A DNA stretch of 64,000 nt. Source: Eucommia ulmoides. Lineage: Eukaryota; Streptophyta; Magnoliopsida; Garryales; Eucommiaceae. The notes under the pieces were generated by a model. That model ran no database searches and was not told the DNA's origin. It saw only the letters and a list, made by a program, of their open reading frames with translations. This document shows positions 34,999 to 47,890 of the stretch, in pieces. How positions within the stretch are numbered: position 1 is the first letter of the stretch; every line of letters begins with the position of its first letter. The translations under genes and the position numbers were made by a program. The DNA lies in NCBI GenBank assembly GCA_016647705.1, contig CM028335.1, positions 14,281,905 through 14,345,904 on the forward strand, written 5' to 3'.

Positions 34999-36801
34999 TT
35001 GGAAGGAGTGTTACTTTTGATATTGGGAGTAAATAAATTGATTTTAATCTAGGTATTTTTGTATATAATTTTCGTTTGTAGTTTTGTTTTTGTTTCCGGT
35101 AGGATGCTTGAAGATGTTAGATCGACAAGTGCTCTTACGGTTCGATCGTTGAATATCTCGCCAGTCTTGAGGGCATGTGTCGGGCCGAGGACATTAAACC
35201 AAGAGCTTCTTGGGAGGCAACCTAGGGTCACAAATAAGTTAGATACATCTTCGTCAATTTAAGTCGGAGGCGAGATTCTCTCGCCTCCCAGGTATGCGTT
35301 CTAAACCCCTGTCTTCAATATCATGATATATACTATCATTGGGATTGCTGAAGGCTTATTTTGGACATCACCTGTGTTGAGTTGGTGGTGATGGGTAGTA
35401 TGTTTTAGTATGTGTATATGTTTTTAGCATGCTTTACTGTTTTTATCGCGTGTATGCTTGTTTAGGATTAGTTTGTTAGTTTAGATGTTGTTTTGTGCTA
35501 CATTTTGATGTCATCTGGGCCTATACCCAATGATGACTCTATCCCCTGATTGTTTTGAGGTCGAGCGTAAAACTCATTCATGTGTGTTCTATGTGCTTGA
35601 CGTATCGTCTTAGTAAAAGTTATTGTGGATTCTAAATGCACAAGCACGTAAACTCAACATAGCACTATCTAATTGATTTGAAACCGATTATCCTTCACTC
35701 AATTTTATGACAATAGGGATTCTAGAACTTGATTTAGGGGAAATTCGAGGCGAAATCCTAGGCGAGGTCGTTTAGGAGATATGATTTAGGCATTAATTTG
35801 ATTGCTTAAGCCTTTTAAGCTTACCTTGATGAATCATTACCCTTCGTTACCCTGTCGAAGTCTAAAAATTGTTTCAATTCTGAATACTTAACAAATACCA
35901 TAGCCGATTGAACTTTTTCCAAACCTACATCGCTAAACTGAAGGCACAATTTAAGTGAATCAAGTTAACATTTCGCTACTTGATGTGAGCGGTTGGGTTT
36001 AGGCAAAAATTCTAATTGGTTCGGTATTCGAGTACTTGCTTGTCGTTTGTCGTTCATATTGTTTGCACATTCCTAAGGTTATAAGAATTTGAATATGTTT
36101 TGGGGTGTGTTACTTAATCATTTTTGCACACTCTTAAAATTGTAGAAATTCGAATGAGTTTTAGGGTGTGTTAAAAAAAAAAAATAGTTTCTTTTTTACA
36201 TGAAAAGTGAGTATAACGTTCTTAAATGTTTGTTCAAGGTTGTTTCTAATTAAACTATAGGGTTTCGAGTGTGAGAGTGCCAAGCGATGTGCCTCGGGTA
36301 ACGTTAAGTTAACAACGTTAATCTGTTTTCTATTCAAAAATACCCTTGGCCATTATTCCAAAACCAAACCAAGCCCTACTGATTTTCATGAACCTCCGAG
36401 CCTACATTAGTGGAGAATAGATCTCAGGTCAGACGTATGGATTCCCTATACATTAAAGGATTTAGTCATGATCTTTATTTAGGGATAATCCCATCTAATC
36501 AATGGATAGTAGTATATTTGAGTTTAATTACACACTTAAACAAGATCTAGAATAATGCTTACTATTTTTGAACGTTAAAATTCTAGAACACCACATGGTG
36601 TGATTTATGCTTGAACTTGATAGGATTAGGGGCCAATGAGGGGAAAATCTTTCGGCCGGTAGATGATATTCAAAACTTTCACATTTTTGTTTTTAGTGTT
36701 TTTCGTTTGTAGTTTTTAATTTCGTAATTAGTTTGTATACTTTCTCGTATTGTGTGGGTGTTTTGCTCGAGAATTAGTAAAATTCTGAGTTTGGGGGTAT
36801 T
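34999..36801 (+). other. Non-coding internal region of the plus-strand Athila-like element
   Basis: No gag or pol. From about 35160 it parallels the sister region 40420-38930 (shared GGAGGC...CTCCCAGGTA, GAGGTCGAGCGTAAAACTC and TGAATCAAGTTAACATTTCG-type blocks). Ends in polypurine GAGTTTGGGGGTATT (36787-36801). The retention of this segment in both elements hints at a cis role such as packaging. Confidence 0.65.
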
Positions 36802-38108
36802 TGATAGGTGTAAATTACCTATATATTTTCAATTCAAATTTATTTGTTTTCAAGTATGTTTATAGTTATTTTTATATTTTTTAATATATTTTTATTCTTT
36901 TTGTATTAAAATAGGTGCATGGGGTGAAAAAGTATGAAATCGGAGTTAAAACGATGTGATCGAACCAAAGCGAACGAAGTTACGGTGGATAAATGAGCAA
37001 TGAGGCAACATTGTGAAAGAAGCCCACCGCCTAGGCGATCAGACCTCCACCTAGGCTATGAAGATGCTGAGAACATTTCCAAGTCCATCGCCTACTTCTT
37101 CGCCTAGGCGGTCACCAAACCTACAAAGTCGGTACATGTGCTGTAACTTTAAGACTATTTTGGACTATAATGCAATCTGAATTTGGAAACACTCAAAACA
37201 TGTAAGTTGTATATATTTTTCTTAGTTTTCCATAGGTTTATGAATCACCTCAATCAAAGTTCGGATGAAAAAATTACAGTCAAAACAAAATGCAAACCTA
37301 CAGTAACTTCGCCTAGGCGAAAATCCGGCAGAAAGTTAACTGACCTAACTTCACCTAGGCGAAGTTTCCTACGCCTAGGCGAAAACCTCTACACAGAATA
37401 AATATTTTGTTGATATTTTTTGGCTTATTTAAACCCTTCTCTCCTCCTCTCTTCGATTTTCTTGAGCCTCTAAGGCCTTAGGCCATCTTTTAGGGTTAGG
37501 ATAAGGGATTTTTTTAGGGAGAGCTCTCAACCCAAGGTGGAGGATCAACGAGGAAGCGAACGATCGACGTTTCTAGTGGCAAATATTCGGATATCAGCTA
37601 AGTAGCTTGTTTTCTCTATTTGTTTTCTTCATTTTGGTAATTGTTGAGCATGTTTAGCTCATTTTACATTGTATAAATGGTTAGGGCCATAAGTTAAACA
37701 TGGATTGTAATATGGATTAACATATTATTTATGAAAATGTAGTTTTGGTTGAATTTGTATTTCGTTCTTGGTTGTTCTTCGTATGTTGATTGTGTTTTCA
37801 TGTTTTCTATGATTATATGTTAGTTTAGATATATTGAGAATACGGGGTTTGACACTCGGGAGAGGTAACCCCGGATTTGGACTAGGGTTAACACAACACG
37901 ACAATCTAACGACCCGAGAGGGCGTTAGAAAGTGTGCAATCGATAATGTTGGGGCGAAACTCACATGACCTAGAGTCGTTAAGATGTTGAGGGGAATTTC
38001 AGCGTTGACACGAAGTCACGTATTCCCCCGTCTTACACTCGGAAGAGGTTGTGAGGGAGTTTACGAACCAAGATTGTCGGATATGCCGAACGCCATTAAT
38101 GTTAACTA
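36802..38108 (+). repeat. 3' LTR of the plus-strand Athila-like element, truncated
   Basis: Matches 33383-34680 throughout, with CCGCCTAGGCGA and TTCGCCTAGGCGAA palindromes at 37025-37385 and TATTTAAACCC at 37428. Stops at GCCATTAATGTTAACTA (38092-38108). Confidence 0.85.
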
Positions 38109-38919
38109 ATATATCATAATAAGCATATAAACGTGAAAGAACAGTAAACACAATCGAATAGATAATAACAATCGTTAACAAAATATCGATTTTATAAAAC
38201 AGTATTTTCGTGAAGTACATCGCTCTTTAGACAATTTATGTTTAGCTACACATGGCTATAACCCTATATACAACTAGAAACAAGCTAAACATATATAATA
38301 CAACCAACCAAACTAAGAAGTAAAAGAAAGAAACAAGGAGACTAACTATTATCCGAAGAACCGATGCTAAAACCGCTCCGATAATGTTTTTTCTTCTTGG
38401 CCTTGATGATTTTCTCTTGGTTGGATGTGTCTTGGAGCTCTCAAGACACTCCCAAAACATTCCAAGTGTATAGGGGAGAAGAGATGATATATATAGGATC
38501 CAAAATATCGTAAAATATCCTAAAAGATCTAGTGTCAGACCGCTGCCACGGTGGGGAAGTCAGCAGTTTTCTGCCGGATGATCATTGCAGCGGTAGTTTC
38601 ACCGCTACGATGGAGCTCTCTGCATTTTGATTGCTGCAACGGTGGTTTCACCGCTGCAGCGATGGAAATGCAATAACTCTCTGTACTTTGACCGCTGCAA
38701 CGGTAGGTTACAGGTTCTGAACTTTTATTTTTTTGGTCGTTTTCCTACCGTTCTTCCACCGACTTACTCGTTTATGGACTGTTTTCATCCATTTTCACCC
38801 CAAACAACTGATTTATATAAAACCAAATAAAAACTAATTAAAACATATTAAAACTCTATAATAATACTCGCAAACTACCAAAATCGGCTTGAAAATATAT
38901 AGATAAATTATACTTATCA
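38109..38919 (-). repeat. 3' LTR (5' portion) of the minus-strand Athila-like element
   Basis: Corresponds to 42115-42932 of its partner. Minus-strand start TGATAAGTATAATTTATC at 38919. CCGCTGCAGCG-type palindromes cluster at 38545-38705. Together with 32972-33382 it makes one LTR minus about 145 bp at the insertion site. Confidence 0.8.
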
Positions 38920-38935
38920 AATACCCAAAAACTTA

Positions 38936-40426
38936 GAATTTTGCTAGTTCTCGAGTAAAATACTCACACTAAAATAAAAAAAAAACACAACTAAATTAAT
39001 TAACACAAAAACAAAACAATGAATAAAAACACAAACAACCTAAACATCAATATGTGAGTTTTGAATTCAACTATCGACCAAAATATATTTCCCTCAACAA
39101 CCCCCAATCATATCGAGTTTAGGAGTAAAACGCACCATGTGATATTCTAGAATTTCAATATTCAATAATGGTAAATGTCATTCCAGATCCTTTCAACATG
39201 TGTGTGCCAAAATCAATAATATAACTATCCAACAACCGGATTGGATTATCCACCAACGAAGCTCACGACTTTAAATCGATAAGGATTAGGATTTTCATGC
39301 TCCTAATTGGGTTTTGCTCACTACTAATGTAGGCTTGAAAGCTCAAAAAGATCAATACCTGAGGCACATTCTTGGCTCACTCACACTCGTAACCCCAAAT
39401 ATAAACTTGAAACAATACTGAACTAGCTGTTTAAAACTTAGTACTCACTTGTCAAAATAAAGAAACATAAAACCGTATATACACATGATTTTCTTCTTCT
39501 TTTTTTCATCAAACACACCCACAAAATTATTTGATTTATACAATTTCATGGGTGCGGAAATACGATAGAAAAATGACAAGTGAGTACTCGAATACCGAAT
39601 CAATCAATAGTTCTCCCAAAACCCAACCGTTCACTTCAAGTGGCATAAATAAATTTTAACTTGATTTCACTCAAATTTGTGCCTTAGGTTTAGCAATAAT
39701 GGTTTGGAAAAAATTTAATTGGCCAGGGTATTAGTTACGTGTTCAGAATTGAAATGACTTTTCGGCTTTGACAGGGTTACGAGGGATAAACATATAACAA
39801 GGTAAGCTTCAAAGACTCAAGTGATCAAAATGAATGCCTAAATCATATCTCATGAACTACCTCGCCTAAGATTTCTCCTCGAATTTCCCCCAAATCAGGT
39901 TCTAGAATCCCTATTGTCATGAATTTGGCTAATAGATAATTGGCCTCAAATCAATTGAATAGTTGTACATTGAGTCTACGTGCTCGTGCAAATTTGAATC
40001 CACAATAACTTTCACCAAAACGACATGCTAAGCACACAGAACACACATGAATGGACATTATCCTTGACCTCAAAAACAACCAGGGGATAATATCATTATC
40101 GGGTAATGGCCTAGATGAACGCAAAACTCAGCACACAACAACACATCTACAAACATAAACACATATTACACTAAACAAATATGCATACAATAAAATAAAA
40201 CTACACAACAATAACAATTAAACATACTAAACATCACCCCCAAACATAAAATAGTCAGTGTTTACAATGACCCAATCATCAATCTCAATATTTAGAATAA
40301 AGCATGCCGACAAATGGGGTTTAGAACACGTACCTGGGAGGCAAGACAATCTTGTCTCCGAATGAAGTCGGCGGTGATGGATCTAATTTATTTTAGACTT
40401 GGGTTACCTCCCAAGAAGCACTTAGT
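38936..40426 (-). other. Non-coding 3' module of the minus-strand Athila-like element
   Basis: About 1.5 kb without a credible frame, homologous to 35160-36780 in reverse. Polypurine tract at the left end (minus-strand CTAAGTTTTTGGGTATT). Purpose unknown. Confidence 0.6.
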
Positions 40427-41474
40427 TTATTGTCCTTGGCTTGACACAGGGAATGACTCGTCAAATAGCGGCTTCTGCCCATAGTAATTATCGTACAACA
40501 CCACATATGGGTCTTGGTTTAGAACGCTCTCAAGATTGGAGAGATTTGGCATTGTATGGCCTGAGCTTTCAACAAGACTCTTCACCGGCTCATATACTTG
40601 GTGGGCATGAAAGAACATTGCAAATGGCGGCGAAAGACAAGTGAGCCACATCGGATCATCGTAGATATGATCGTTTTGGATCGGTAGTGGCATCAAAATG
40701 TGGATCTCCAATGGTGAAGAATCACAATCATCGATCTATGCATGGGTTCCCGTCTCATTTGAATAATCATCATTGAACTCACCCAATCTCCTTTCCACTC
40801 GTATCTGGTTCCTCCCGGTGGCTTTCACAAATAAATGTGGCTTGTTCGTCTCTCAGTGCCACCGCTTTGGACTCGGCCTCAATGAAGAAAAGAAGATGAC
40901 CAATTTGAGTCTCAAGAGACTTGACGGTCTCATTAATTTCAGCGCAGGTTGTATCAATAGTGTTAAGATGAACCTCATGCTCATTAAGTTGATCATTCGT
41001 TTCCCTCCAAAATGCCTGACTCTCCTCCATAAATTTAGCAAACATTTCTTCCAGGGAGAGAGAAGACTCAACATATTGGTCCGGGGTGTCAATCCATGAC
41101 TTCAAAATGGTAAAACTATCCCCCAAACTTTGGTAGTTTGTTGAATAATTCCAACAGTGAAAATCAAACTCCGCCATGTGTTCCAACAATCAATAAGCTT
41201 CATCTGCAGTTAGTTGGTCGAAATAGGTAGTACCGTTTCTTCTTTCCACCCATGTTTTGGTTGCAGCTAATAACCCGTCGAAGAAGTTCAGTAGTTGAAA
41301 CTTCCTCGGGAAACGATGATTGGGGAACTGGAATAGCCACTCCTTGTATCGATCCCAAGCACAATAAAATGGCTTAGAATCTCGTTGAAAGAAATGCAAA
41401 AGCATTTGTTGCTCTAACATCTTCAAGTACCTTGTAAGAGAAACAAAACTACAAAGAAAAAAAATTATAAACAC
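40427..41474 (-). pseudogene. Athila-like gag remnant
   Basis: Minus-strand frames 41190-41474 and 40779-41189 are one reading frame interrupted by a single stop: ...DQLTADEAY, stop, LLEHMAEFDFHCWNYS. Motifs FFQRDSKPFYCAWDRYKEWL and FPNHRFPRKFQLLNFFDGL, then TADEAYxLLEHMA, fit the Retrotrans_gag fold of Athila-type gag (DEAWERFKDLL... EEAYELLE). A glutamate-rich helical stretch follows. The frame at 40427-40711 (start MEIHILMPLPIQ) is probably the C-terminal part. No zinc knuckle or protease was seen downstream. Confidence 0.7.
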
Positions 41475-41565
41475 AATAAATGTCTAAATTAAAATCAAGT
41501 TATTTACTCATAATATCAACAATAATCTAAAAACCAATCCCCAGTAACGGCGCCAAAAACTTGGT

Positions 41566-42932
41566 TGCAGAATATTACGTCGCTACTTTCACCGCATGTA
41601 TACAGGTCAAGTTTTAGTAGAGTAGAAAGAGTTAGGATTTTCGTATCCACAGAGATTGGATTAGATTATCGTTGTGTACCATAATTGTCACAACCAAACT
41701 TTATTTAAGTGATAAAAAAATAGGTTTTTATAATAATTATAAACTAAAGTAATTATACTAATATACTAGTATGACGTTTATGGGAAAATATTGTCTAGGG
41801 ATTAACTTCATTAATTTAAACGTGTTCAATTCAATCTAGTTTACATTAATGGCGTTCCAATCTATTCGACAATCTAGGTATCGAAAACTCACTTACTACC
41901 TCCCCCGAGTGTAAAGTGAATGAATATGTGACTTCGTATCAATGCCGAAGTCCCCCTTGAGCGTCTATACGACACTTGGTCACATAAGTCTCGCCCCAAC
42001 CTCACAGATTGCATACTTTCTAACATCCTCCTGGGTCATTATATCGTCACGTTGTGTTTAAACTCTAGTCCAAATTCGGGATTACCTCTCCCGAGTGTCA
42101 AACCCTATATTTTCAATATATCATAACAGGCATATAAACATGGAAGAATAGTAAACACAATCGAATAGACAATAACAACCATTAACAAAATATCAATTTT
42201 ATACAAATAACGTTTTCGTGAAGTACATCGCTCCTTAGACAATATATGTTTAGCTACACATGATCATAACTCTATATACAACTAGAAATAATCTAAACAT
42301 ATATAAAACAACCAATCAAACTAAGAAATAAAAGAGAGAAATAAGGAGACTAGTTGTTATTTCGAAGAATCGACGCTAAAACTGCTACGAGAACGTTTTC
42401 TCCTCTTGGCCTTGATGATCTTCTTTTGGTTGGATGTGTCTTGGAGCTCTCAAGATACTCCCAAAAACGTTCCAAGTGTATAGGCGAGAAGAGATGATAT
42501 ATATAGGATCCAAAATATCTCAAAATATCCTAAAATATCCTAAAAGATTTGGGGTCGGATTGCTGCAGTGGTGGTTTCACCGTTGTAGCGGTGGGGAAGT
42601 TAACAGCTTTTTGTCGGATGATCGCTGCAGCGGTAGAGCTCTCTGCATTTTGATCGCTGCAACGGTGGTTTTACCGCTGCAGCGGTGGAAATACAACAAC
42701 TCTCTGTACTTTGGCCGTTGCAGTGGTGGGCTGCAGGTTCTGAACTTTTATCTTTTTGCTCGTTTTCCCACTATTCTTCTACTGACTTGCTCGTTTATAG
42801 ACCTTTTTTGTCATTTTTCGCCCAAAACACCTGATTTATACAAAAACAAATAAAAACATATTAAAACTCTATAATAATACTCGAAAACTACCAAAACCGA
42901 CTTAGAAATATATAGACAAATTATACCTATCA
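41566..42932 (-). repeat. 5' LTR of the minus-strand Athila-like element
   Basis: 1367 bp. Perfect CCGCTGCAGCGG at 42674-42685 with degenerate copies at 42560-42735. TATA-like minus-strand CTATATATATC (42496-42506) lies next to them. Ends TGCA at its minus-strand 3' end, 12 bases before the primer site. Confidence 0.85.
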
Positions 42933-42937
42933 TTCAC

Positions 42938-43629
42938 CATAGGAATGGGTATAAGACTTAAAGTCTTCCAGTGATTACTTAGTCTACACATAATTAGGTT
43001 GTCCCTTTGAACCTAGATCTTGGGATCTCCAGTCAACTAGGTTGGGTTTCCATTAAGGTGACTCTTTAGTTATAGGCTCTAAACCCATTCCTCTCGATGA
43101 GCAGTATACTCTTTCTCTAGTTAACCCTTTGGTTAGCGGATCCATAATATTATCTTTTGACTTCACGTAGTCAATTTGGATAACTCCATTTAAGAGTAAT
43201 TATCTAACGGTATTATGTCTATGTCGTATGTGTCGAGACTTATCGTTATACATACTACTCTGTGCCCTACTAATTGCAGATTGGCTATTACAATATATAC
43301 AAATAGCTGGCACAGGTTTCGTCCACATTGGAATATCTTCTAAAAATTGACGAAGCCATTCTACTTCTTCACTTGCTTTGTCTAAAGCAATAAACTCAAA
43401 TTCCATTGTAGACCTTGCAATATACATTTGTTTGGAAGATTTCCATGAGACAGCTCCTCATCCAAGTGTAAAGATGTATCCACTTGTAGATTTAGTGTCT
43501 TTACAATCCATTATCTAATTAGCATCATTATAACCTTCAAGTACAGCTAGATATTTGGTGTAATGCAATCCATAGTTTATGGTATACCTTAAATATCTAA
43601 GTACCCTAACTATCACATTCCAGTGTTTG
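42938..43629 (-). pseudogene. Copia RNase H and polyprotein C-terminus
   Basis: Minus-strand motifs: [20 protein letters not shown] near 43440-43505, [20 protein letters not shown] (43350-43410), [12 protein letters not shown] (43255-43295), [12 protein letters not shown] (43200-43240) and VKSKDNIMDPLTKGL (43110-43160). These are the hallmarks of copia RNase H. A stop after TVR and another at DANxIMD break the frame. The upstream end abuts gypsy-3; the RT part lies beyond 53710. Confidence 0.85.
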
Positions 43630-46246
43630 TGTCACACCCCACCCCGGACACCCGTCACCTGTGGGGCCGGAGTGACGTCGACACGACATCACCTAAGCGA
43701 CAAACCAACTAGAAAGCGACAGTATGTATCCATAATTATACAATCATCCAAAACCAGGTCATAAACATCTTTCCTTAACTAGAGTCACACCCGTCCCTGG
43801 GTTTTTTTTTTTTTTTGAATAACAACAAAAGAAAAAGAAAAACACAATGAACCTCTCCTAGGTTCGCCTCAGGCAGCACTTCCCAAAATTTTCCCTTGCA
43901 ATACCGTCGACGGACTCTACTCCGTGCCAGTAGGGAACCGACTCCTAGCCATTTTATCTGCGAGTGTATTGCCTTCTTAATAAAATCATTCTTATTTAAT
44001 AATAATACCTTCTAAATAAAATAACATTTACACATGATCCAGCATAAGCATAATATATGCAGTAAAAAAGGAATAGTATATATAAGTTCCATTTTATTTA
44101 TTTTTAAAAAAAAAAACCCATCTAGTATATATACCATACCAATCACCGAAATAAATAATAAATCACCCAATATAAATAAAACATCACATCCCAAACTACC
44201 ATTCCACCACAACACACATTGGCTAGCCATAGTGATCGTTTTAACCTCACGATTGGAAGTTACAACGGTACCGTACCATTCATAGGATATGCCTTCCTAC
44301 GAACACCCATCACTCCGTCGAAGCGAATAATCACTGCGTAGTATAAACATCTAGCATCACTCCGCCGAAGCGGATAAACATCACTCCGCCGAAGCAGATC
44401 ACATCATTCATTAATATCGTGTAATCAACATTGTCAAATCACCGCATAATTTTCAAAAGCCTCTAATTTAAAAACAACCATTTTCCATCATAGTCATATA
44501 TACAAATAATTTGGCAAGAAGACAGTACACTCACCTCGTTTCTAGTGCTACAAAAATCTCACCGTCCAAACTTTACCGAGGTGTTGGCGTCTGCGAACCT
44601 AGAAATGATAGGGCCTAAATTAATATTTTATGTAAAATTACCTAGTTATGTAATGCAGATCCTAAGTTTCGCATTTTTCCATTCCCTATATTTTATCTAT
44701 GAGATTTGCTATTATTCTAATAATTTCGTTATGTTATTTATTACATAAGAAATTTTGTAATATGAACGACCCCAAATTTATTACTCCAGTAACAAAGATT
44801 TTTAAGTTAAGATTGAATTTAACAAAACTAGAATAAATTTAACGGAAAACGATATCCATTCCGAATTGCTCACGGGTCGCGAAAAGGATTTTAATTTGAA
44901 TTTGAATTTTTTCTTTTGTTGGGGTTAATTGTGCAATTCCCCCCCCCCCCCCTTTTTTTTTCTCTGTTTTTGGTTCTTCTCCAGACCGACGGTCGGCCAC
45001 TCTCTCTCTCTACGGCTGCCGACCGCCGATGGCCTCCCCATCCTTACCGATTCTCCTGTCAAGCCTGCACCACCCACGACGTCCCTCAGATACCACCCCC
45101 GGCCATCTCACCAGCTTACCCGCACACCCAACAGTCACTGTTCACACACCCACGCACGATGCGACACACACACACACCCCCATGCATGGAACTACACTTG
45201 CATGCCAATGCCAACGGCACGCCACGGGACCAACGACCCCTGCTGACGGCGACCTACACACACAGCGGCACACCGCAGCCGCAAGCAACTCGCACCACCG
45301 CCACCGCCGTTGATCGCCCTCTCTCACCATCTCGTTTTTTTTTCCTTTGTTGGATTCTCGTCAACGCGACACACATTTCACACACACACACACACTCGCA
45401 CACACTAATTGGAAAAATCAGAACACACATACACACAAACCCATATGCTGTTGGAAGAAGAAAATCGAGCACACCCCACATTGCCAGAAATTTACCGACC
45501 TAGCTCGTCACGCTCATGCACGCACACACCTATCAATTAATTAGAGAAAATATACATATATACTCACCAACCCGACGATCGTCAATGGTTGGACGGTGAT
45601 CCGCAACTCCCGCTCACCGACTACGCTAAAAACCCACACTGCCACTCCGTTGATGAACCACGCCACCGGCCGGACCAACCTCTCTCTCTACCTGAAACTA
45701 TCTACAATGTCCACACGACCACGCTGCCGGAGGAACGCCGATTCAAGAAAAATCGACGACCCCTCCGCTCCGGTTCTCTCTCTCTCTCTAGAATTTCTCG
45801 AGTTTTTTTTTTCCGATTTCCTCACTTCTTTGCATGAGGGAGGGTTTTTATTGCATGATTTTAGTGATTAAACTAATCCTCAGCTCGCGCCCTTCGATCG
45901 CCCCCTCATCTGGCCGGTAGATCGTCCATCGGTCGTATGAGTTTATATATATATATATATATATAAAGTTAAATTACACTTTCCTCCCTCCAATTCCTTT
46001 AGGACCTTTATTTCAGTAAATTTCAATTTTAAAAAGTTTCAAAATTATAATTTTGCCCTTAACATTTACTTTTGATTTCTAATTGCCAATTCAAATCTCA
46101 AGTTTAAATTTTTTGTGTTTTTAAATTCCCAATTTGACCCCCAACTTTTGATTTGAGTTTTAATCAATAAAATTTTTACCCTAAAATTCTTTAATGTTCT
46201 ATAATGCAACTATTTATGACGTACGTTCTACAACTTAGGTTTTACA
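43630..46246 (-). repeat. 3' LTR of gypsy-3
   Basis: 2617 bp. Holds the intron-like module (43958-44534), ACTCCGCCGAAGCGGATA repeats (44300-44400) and a CA-rich low-complexity zone (45130-45540). A (TA)n run lies at 45944-45964. It contains 147 bp (between CTCGTCA repeats at 45357 and 45504) that the 5' LTR lacks. Confidence 0.9.
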
Positions 46247-46314
46247 ACTCTTCCCTCCTAAAAGAAATTTCGTCCCGAAATTTTATTTATTTATTAACGT
46301 TTTTTTTTTTTACC

Positions 46315-46575
46315 TTAGTCAAACAAATGCGTGTATTTGTTCCTCATTTCTTCCTCTCGCTCCCATGTCGCCTCTTCTACCGCATGACTGCGCCACAACA
46401 CTTTAACTAACGGGATCGTCCTCGTTCGCAACACTTGATCTTTACGGCTTAGGATTTGGACTGGCTCCTTAACGTAGGACAAATCGGCTTCCAATTCAAT
46501 CGGCTGCGAAGTCAACACATGAGAAGGGTCTGTCACATATTTTCAGAGCATCGATACATGGAAAACATCGTGCAG
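46315..46575 (-). pseudogene. gypsy-3 chromodomain tail
   Basis: Minus-strand frame 46536-46315: DPSHVL...IELEADLSYVKEPVQIL...VLWRSHAVEEATWEREEEM, ending in a stop at 46315. Same family as gypsy-1 19301-19564. Linked to integrase through a stop (ELS, stop, LHDVF) near 46573. Confidence 0.85.
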
Positions 46576-47890
46576 TCAAGATAATTCTGGCGGTAACGCG
46601 AGTCTATACGCTGTCGTGCCAACCCGCTCTAGAATTTCATATGGTCCGATATATCTTGGACTCAATTTCCCTTTCTTGCCAAACCTCATTATGCCTTTCC
46701 ACGGAGAAATATGCAAGAACACATGATCTCCTACCTCAAACTCTAACTCTCGCCGGCGCTTGTCTGCATAACTCTTCTGCCGACTCTGAGCGATTTCAAC
46801 TTTTCTCGAATCACCTCTACTTTGTCTGCTGTCAGTTGGGCTATGTCCCAACATCAACAATTTACGTTCACCCACCTCAGTCCAACAAACGGGGGTTTTA
46901 CATCTCCTACCATACAACGCCTCATACAGAGCCATCTCAATTGCCGAGTGGTAGCTGTTATTGTAGGTGAATTCCATCAATGGAAAATGATCATCCCAGC
47001 TTCCAGGAAATTCCAGAACACATTCCCTCAACATATCTTCCAACGTCTGAATCGTACGCTCTGACTAGCCGTTTGTCTGAGGATGAAAAGAGGTGCTAAA
47101 TTTTATCTTGGTACCTAAAGCAATTTGGAGACTCGGCCAAAATCTCGAAATAAATCTCGGATCTTTATCCGACACTATAGAAACCGGTGTGCCATGCAAT
47201 CTAACAATCTCATCAATATACAGTTGGGCATACTTTTCAAGAGAAAATATCGTCTTTACGGCTAGAAAATGAGCGGACTTGGTAAGCCTATCAATGATCA
47301 CCCAGATGGAATTATACCCCTTTTGAGTACGGGGTAATCCCGAAACAAAATCCATCGTGATATGCTCTCACTTCCACTCTGGAATAGGTAGGGGTTGCAG
47401 CAACCCGCCTGGACTCTGATGCTCAATCTTTACTTGTTGACACACAAGGCACCTGGAAACAAATTCTGCGATCTCCCGTTTCATTCCAATCCACCAATAA
47501 TGCCCACGCAAGTCTCGATACATTTTAGTGCTCCCCGGATGCATTGCGTACGCGGAACTATACGTCTCTTCCGAGATATCTTTTTTCAAATTGACATCAT
47601 TAGGCACACACAGCCTATTTCCACACATCAAACCGTTGTCCCTATCCCTGATATGATGATCAGTTCTGTGACCGTTTTTTACTTCATCCCGAATCCTCTC
47701 CAATTGAATGTCTGACTTTTGAGCTTCAATAATGCGATCAATCAACGTCGGTCTCAAAGTCAAAGTTGCAAGCAGTGTTGCCGTCTGACCAACCGCTAAC
47801 TGAACTCGCAACAATCTCAATTCTGCATACAGGTTAGCATGGGCAACACGAAGGTGTGCGACCGAGCTTGCCGATTTCTGACTTAAAGCA
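46576..47890 (-). pseudogene. gypsy-3 integrase
   Basis: Zinc-binding HHCC region [20 protein letters not shown] then [11 protein letters not shown] (47430-47560). The DDE core begins MDFVSGL (47355), then VSDKDPRFISRFWPS (47140-47185) and SERTIQTLEDMLREC (47010-47060). Next come YNNSYHSAIEMALYEALYGR and a GPYEILERVGTTAYRL tail (46590-46640). Two nonsense codons break it: EWK-stop-EHI (47357-47368) and NG-stop-SER (47060-47064). Both fit single transitions from TGG and CAG/CAA. Confidence 0.9.

Larger units (their letters stand above)
33383..38108 (+). mobile_element. Athila-like deletion derivative, plus strand, inside the sister LTR
   Basis: 5' LTR 33383-34970 (starts TGATAGGTG), primer site 34981-34998, 1.8 kb internal region without a coding frame, polypurine tract 36787-36801, 3' LTR from 36802. 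The 3' LTR stops at about 38108, some 300 bp short, and sequence of the minus-strand sister LTR follows. The internal part 35160-36780 is the reverse-complement counterpart of 38930-40420, so this copy keeps the 3' non-coding module and has lost gag. Confidence 0.8.
32972..42932 (-). mobile_element. Athila-like non-autonomous element, minus strand
   Basis: 5' LTR 41566-42932, primer site complement at 41536-41554, a gag-like region (40427-41474), 1.5 kb non-coding, polypurine tract near 38920-38935. The 3' LTR is split into 38109-38919 and 32972-33382 by the sister element 33383-38108. Target duplication TTCAC is perfect (32967-32971, 42933-42937). No protease, RT or integrase was found, so it depended on enzymes supplied by another element. 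Confidence 0.8.

Noticed and set aside
40441-41099. Plus-strand frames of 67 and 108 codons
   Set aside because: Antisense shadows of the Athila-like gag on the minus strand.
45142-45544. Short frames in gypsy-3 LTRs and their counterparts at 52453-53006 and 62065-63084
   Set aside because: CA/TG-rich LTR sequence, not conserved in frame between LTR copies.
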